Assembly: GCA_900554345.1 (NCBI GenBank)
Contig: USHH01000096.1
Span: 1-8,040 of the forward strand
DNA length: 8,040 nucleotides
Reading direction: 5' to 3'
DNA from: an uncultured Bacteroidales bacterium
GTDB lineage: Bacteria > Bacteroidota > Bacteroidia > Bacteroidales > Muribaculaceae
Shown here piece after piece: positions 6,891 through 8,040 of this stretch (the stretch's first letter is position 1; each line of letters opens with the position of its first letter). Below the pieces are notes generated by a model that did not search any database, had not been told where the DNA came from, and was given only the letters and a program-made list of their open reading frames with translations. Position numbers and translations under genes: made by a program.

Positions 6891-6918
6891 CGATTTAGGG
6901 CGGAGGTGCCCGAAATCG
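6891..6918 (-). promoter_or_regulatory. Hairpin in the rpsF leader, possible S6:S18 autoregulatory site
   Basis: The minus strand folds as CGATTT / C / GGGC / loop ACCTCC / GCCC / T / AAATCG. This is 6 plus 4 base pairs with one C-U mismatch and a six-base loop. A CCG triplet sits where the loop meets the 3' side of the stem. Upstream rpsF leaders that bind the S6:S18 complex through a CCG-containing element mimicking 16S rRNA are known from several bacterial groups. The position, at the very start of the predicted transcript and about 26 nt before the ATG, fits that role. The structure is seen directly; the S6:S18 link is inference. Confidence 0.55.
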
Positions 6919-6922
6919 GCTG

Positions 6923-6954
6923 CAAAGGTAGCAAATAATCCCGACATATGCAAA
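6923..6954 (-). promoter_or_regulatory. Bacteroidetes-type promoter of rpsF operon
   Basis: The minus strand has TTTG at 6954-6951, a 20-nt spacer, and TACCTTTG at 6930-6923. Both the -7 octamer and the spacer length are identical to those of the dnaN promoter. The predicted start of transcription is near 6919-6916, leaving a leader of about 52-55 nt before rpsF. Confidence 0.85.
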
Positions 6955-6983
6955 TATTTACCTTGCCAGTTTTAAGCGAACAC

Positions 6984-7025
6984 ATAAAATGCAGAGGCAG
7001 ACCGAAGTCAGCCTCTGCATTTTAT
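6984..7025 (-). terminator. Terminator after the acyl-CoA dehydrogenase gene
   Basis: A perfect 15-bp stem (arms 7025-7011 and 6998-6984, core TGCAGAGGC/GCCTCTGCA) begins 13 nt after the stop codon. Inside it, after a single U-U mismatch, the minus-strand RNA forms GAC-UUCG-GUC, a C(UUCG)G tetraloop known for exceptional stability. The U run UUUUAU lies in the 3' arm, as in many Bacteroidetes terminators, rather than after the stem. Confidence 0.88.
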
Positions 7026-7038
7026 ATTCAATCCAGAA

Positions 7039-8040
7039 TCACTCTGTGTAGAGGTAGTCTTTGATCTGGTCGGGGTGGAAATTGGCGATGAAGTCAGCAT
7101 GCTTGGCGACCTCGGCCTGTCCGTATTTCACATAGACTATCAGCGAGCGCTCCACGGAGGCGTCGCGCTGGGAGTCCTGAAGCAGGAGATAACCCATGAT
7201 GATGTGTCCGGCCATCTCCACCATGCGGCGTGCCATGAAGTCGATGTATGCGGGATCCTTGATACCGGTGACGCTCTCGACGCTGGCGGCATACTGCTGC
7301 GTCATGTAGACGAGGGTGTTCTTCACGTCCTCGAAAGCGGGAGCCACTTCCTCACCCTCCCATTCACGGATGGTGTTGAGATAGGTGCCGGTGGTGACGT
7401 GGCGGATTGCGGCCACCACCTGGAGCTGCGTCGTGCCCTCGTAGATGGAGGTGATGCGCGCGTCGCGGTAGAGGCGCTCGCAGCGGTAGTCCTTCATGAA
7501 GCCGCTGCCGCCGTGGATCTGGATGCAGTCGTAGGTGTTCTGGTTGCAGAACTCCGACGTCATCCCCTTTGCCAGCGGCGTGAACGCGTCGGCGAGGCGG
7601 CTGAAATGCTTGGCCTCCTTCTTCTCGTCGAGAGTGAGGGGCCGCTCCTTGGCGATATCGTCGTAGACCTTATACATGTCGACATATCTCGAGCATGCGT
7701 AGAGGAGCGCGCGGGAGGCGTCGAGCTTGGCCTTCATCAGCGAGAGGATCTCGGCCACGGCAGGGAACTCGATGATGGCCTTGCCGAACTGGCGGCGGTC
7801 CTTGGCATAGTCGAGGGCCTCGCGGTAGGCGGCCTCAGAGAGGCCGACGCTCTGGGCGGCGATGCCGAGGCGGGCGCCGTTCATGAGGGCCATCACATAC
7901 TTGATGAGGCCGAGGCGGCGGGAGCCGACGAGCTCCACGGGAGCGTCCTTATAAACGAGTTCGCATGTGGGCGAGCCCTTGATGCCCATCTTGTTCTCGA
8001 TACGGCGCACAGTGACGCCGCCGTTGCGCTTGTCGTAGAT
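7039..8040 (-). CDS. Acyl-CoA dehydrogenase, N-terminal part outside the window
   Basis: This FAD enzyme family oxidises acyl-CoA to the 2,3-enoyl-CoA and usually passes electrons to electron-transferring flavoprotein. The 333 C-terminal residues are visible and the frame is open to the window edge. Family marks are the helix LDYAKDRRQFGKAI at about 76-89 of the fragment, IQIHGGSGFMKDY at 173-185, and YRDARITSIYEGTTQLQ at 191-207. Glu201 in YEGTTQ sits where the catalytic base is found in medium-chain-type enzymes. About 125 residues follow this motif, more than the short dehydrogenases carry, so this is probably the larger type (about 560-600 residues) with an extra C-terminal helical domain. 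Its own terminator follows, so it is transcribed separately from the ribosomal operon. Substrate cannot be told from this part. In Bacteroidales, related genes often sit beside etfB-etfA, which would lie upstream beyond the window. Confidence 0.94.
   Translation of the reverse strand: MYDKRNGGVTVRRIENKMGIKGSPTCELVYKDAPVELVGSRRLGLIKYVMALMNGARLGIAAQSVGLSEAAYREALDYAKDRRQFGKAIIEFPAVAEILSLMKAKLDASRALLYACSRYVDMYKVYDDIAKERPLTLDEKKEAKHFSRLADAFTPLAKGMTSEFCNQNTYDCIQIHGGSGFMKDYRCERLYRDARITSIYEGTTQLQVVAAIRHVTTGTYLNTIREWEGEEVAPAFEDVKNTLVYMTQQYAASVESVTGIKDPAYIDFMARRMVEMAGHIIMGYLLLQDSQRDASVERSLIVYVKYGQAEVAKHADFIANFHPDQIKDYLYTE

Noticed and set aside
1..8040. Search for mobile elements, CRISPR arrays, tRNA genes, toxin-antitoxin or defence genes
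   Set aside because: All space is taken by nine recognised core genes and two short regulatory intergenic regions; no direct repeats, transposase or phage features were seen.

Overview
This window looks like a stretch of core chromosome from a GC-rich member of the Bacteroidales, and Muribaculaceae is my best guess. Three things point there. The gene order dnaN / DEDDh exonuclease / coaBC / DUF4835 / recN is one I recall from Bacteroidales. The ribosomal cluster is rpsF-rpsR-rplI without ssb or priB. Both intergenic regions carry the Bacteroidetes-type promoter TTTG-N20-TACCTTTG, and no gene start shows a clear Shine-Dalgarno sequence. The family-level placement is inference. All nine genes lie on the minus strand, so transcription runs from high to low coordinates.

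Layout in the direction of transcription: (1) 8040-7039 is the 3' part of an acyl-CoA dehydrogenase gene, closed by a strong terminator hairpin at 7025-6984. (2) A promoter at 6954-6923 drives rpsF-rpsR-rplI (ribosomal proteins S6, S18 and L9). The short leader holds a hairpin at 6918-6891 that could be the S6:S18 autoregulatory site. The operon ends at a 13-bp-stem terminator at 5707-5674. (3) A second promoter of the same design at 5677-5645 overlaps that terminator. It drives a tightly packed unit: dnaN (sliding clamp), a DnaQ-like exonuclease, coaBC (bifunctional coenzyme A biosynthesis enzyme), a secreted DUF4835 protein and recN. RecN is cut off by the window start. Gaps within this unit are 15 bp, a 32-bp overlap, 30 bp and 30 bp, which suggests co-transcription.

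Functionally, the last unit joins replication and repair (clamp, exonuclease, RecN) with CoA synthesis and an exported protein of unknown role. The exonuclease carries QNDISF just after its nuclease domain. This resembles the clamp-binding motif of E. coli epsilon and fits its position beside dnaN.

I see no mobile element, CRISPR array, tRNA, rRNA, phage gene or defence system, and no gene-free stretch longer than about 175 bases. The window is ordinary core genome. The observations most worth checking are the two structured leaders next to the promoters, the possible clamp-binding motif, and an Asn-to-Asp change in a catalytic motif of CoaBC.
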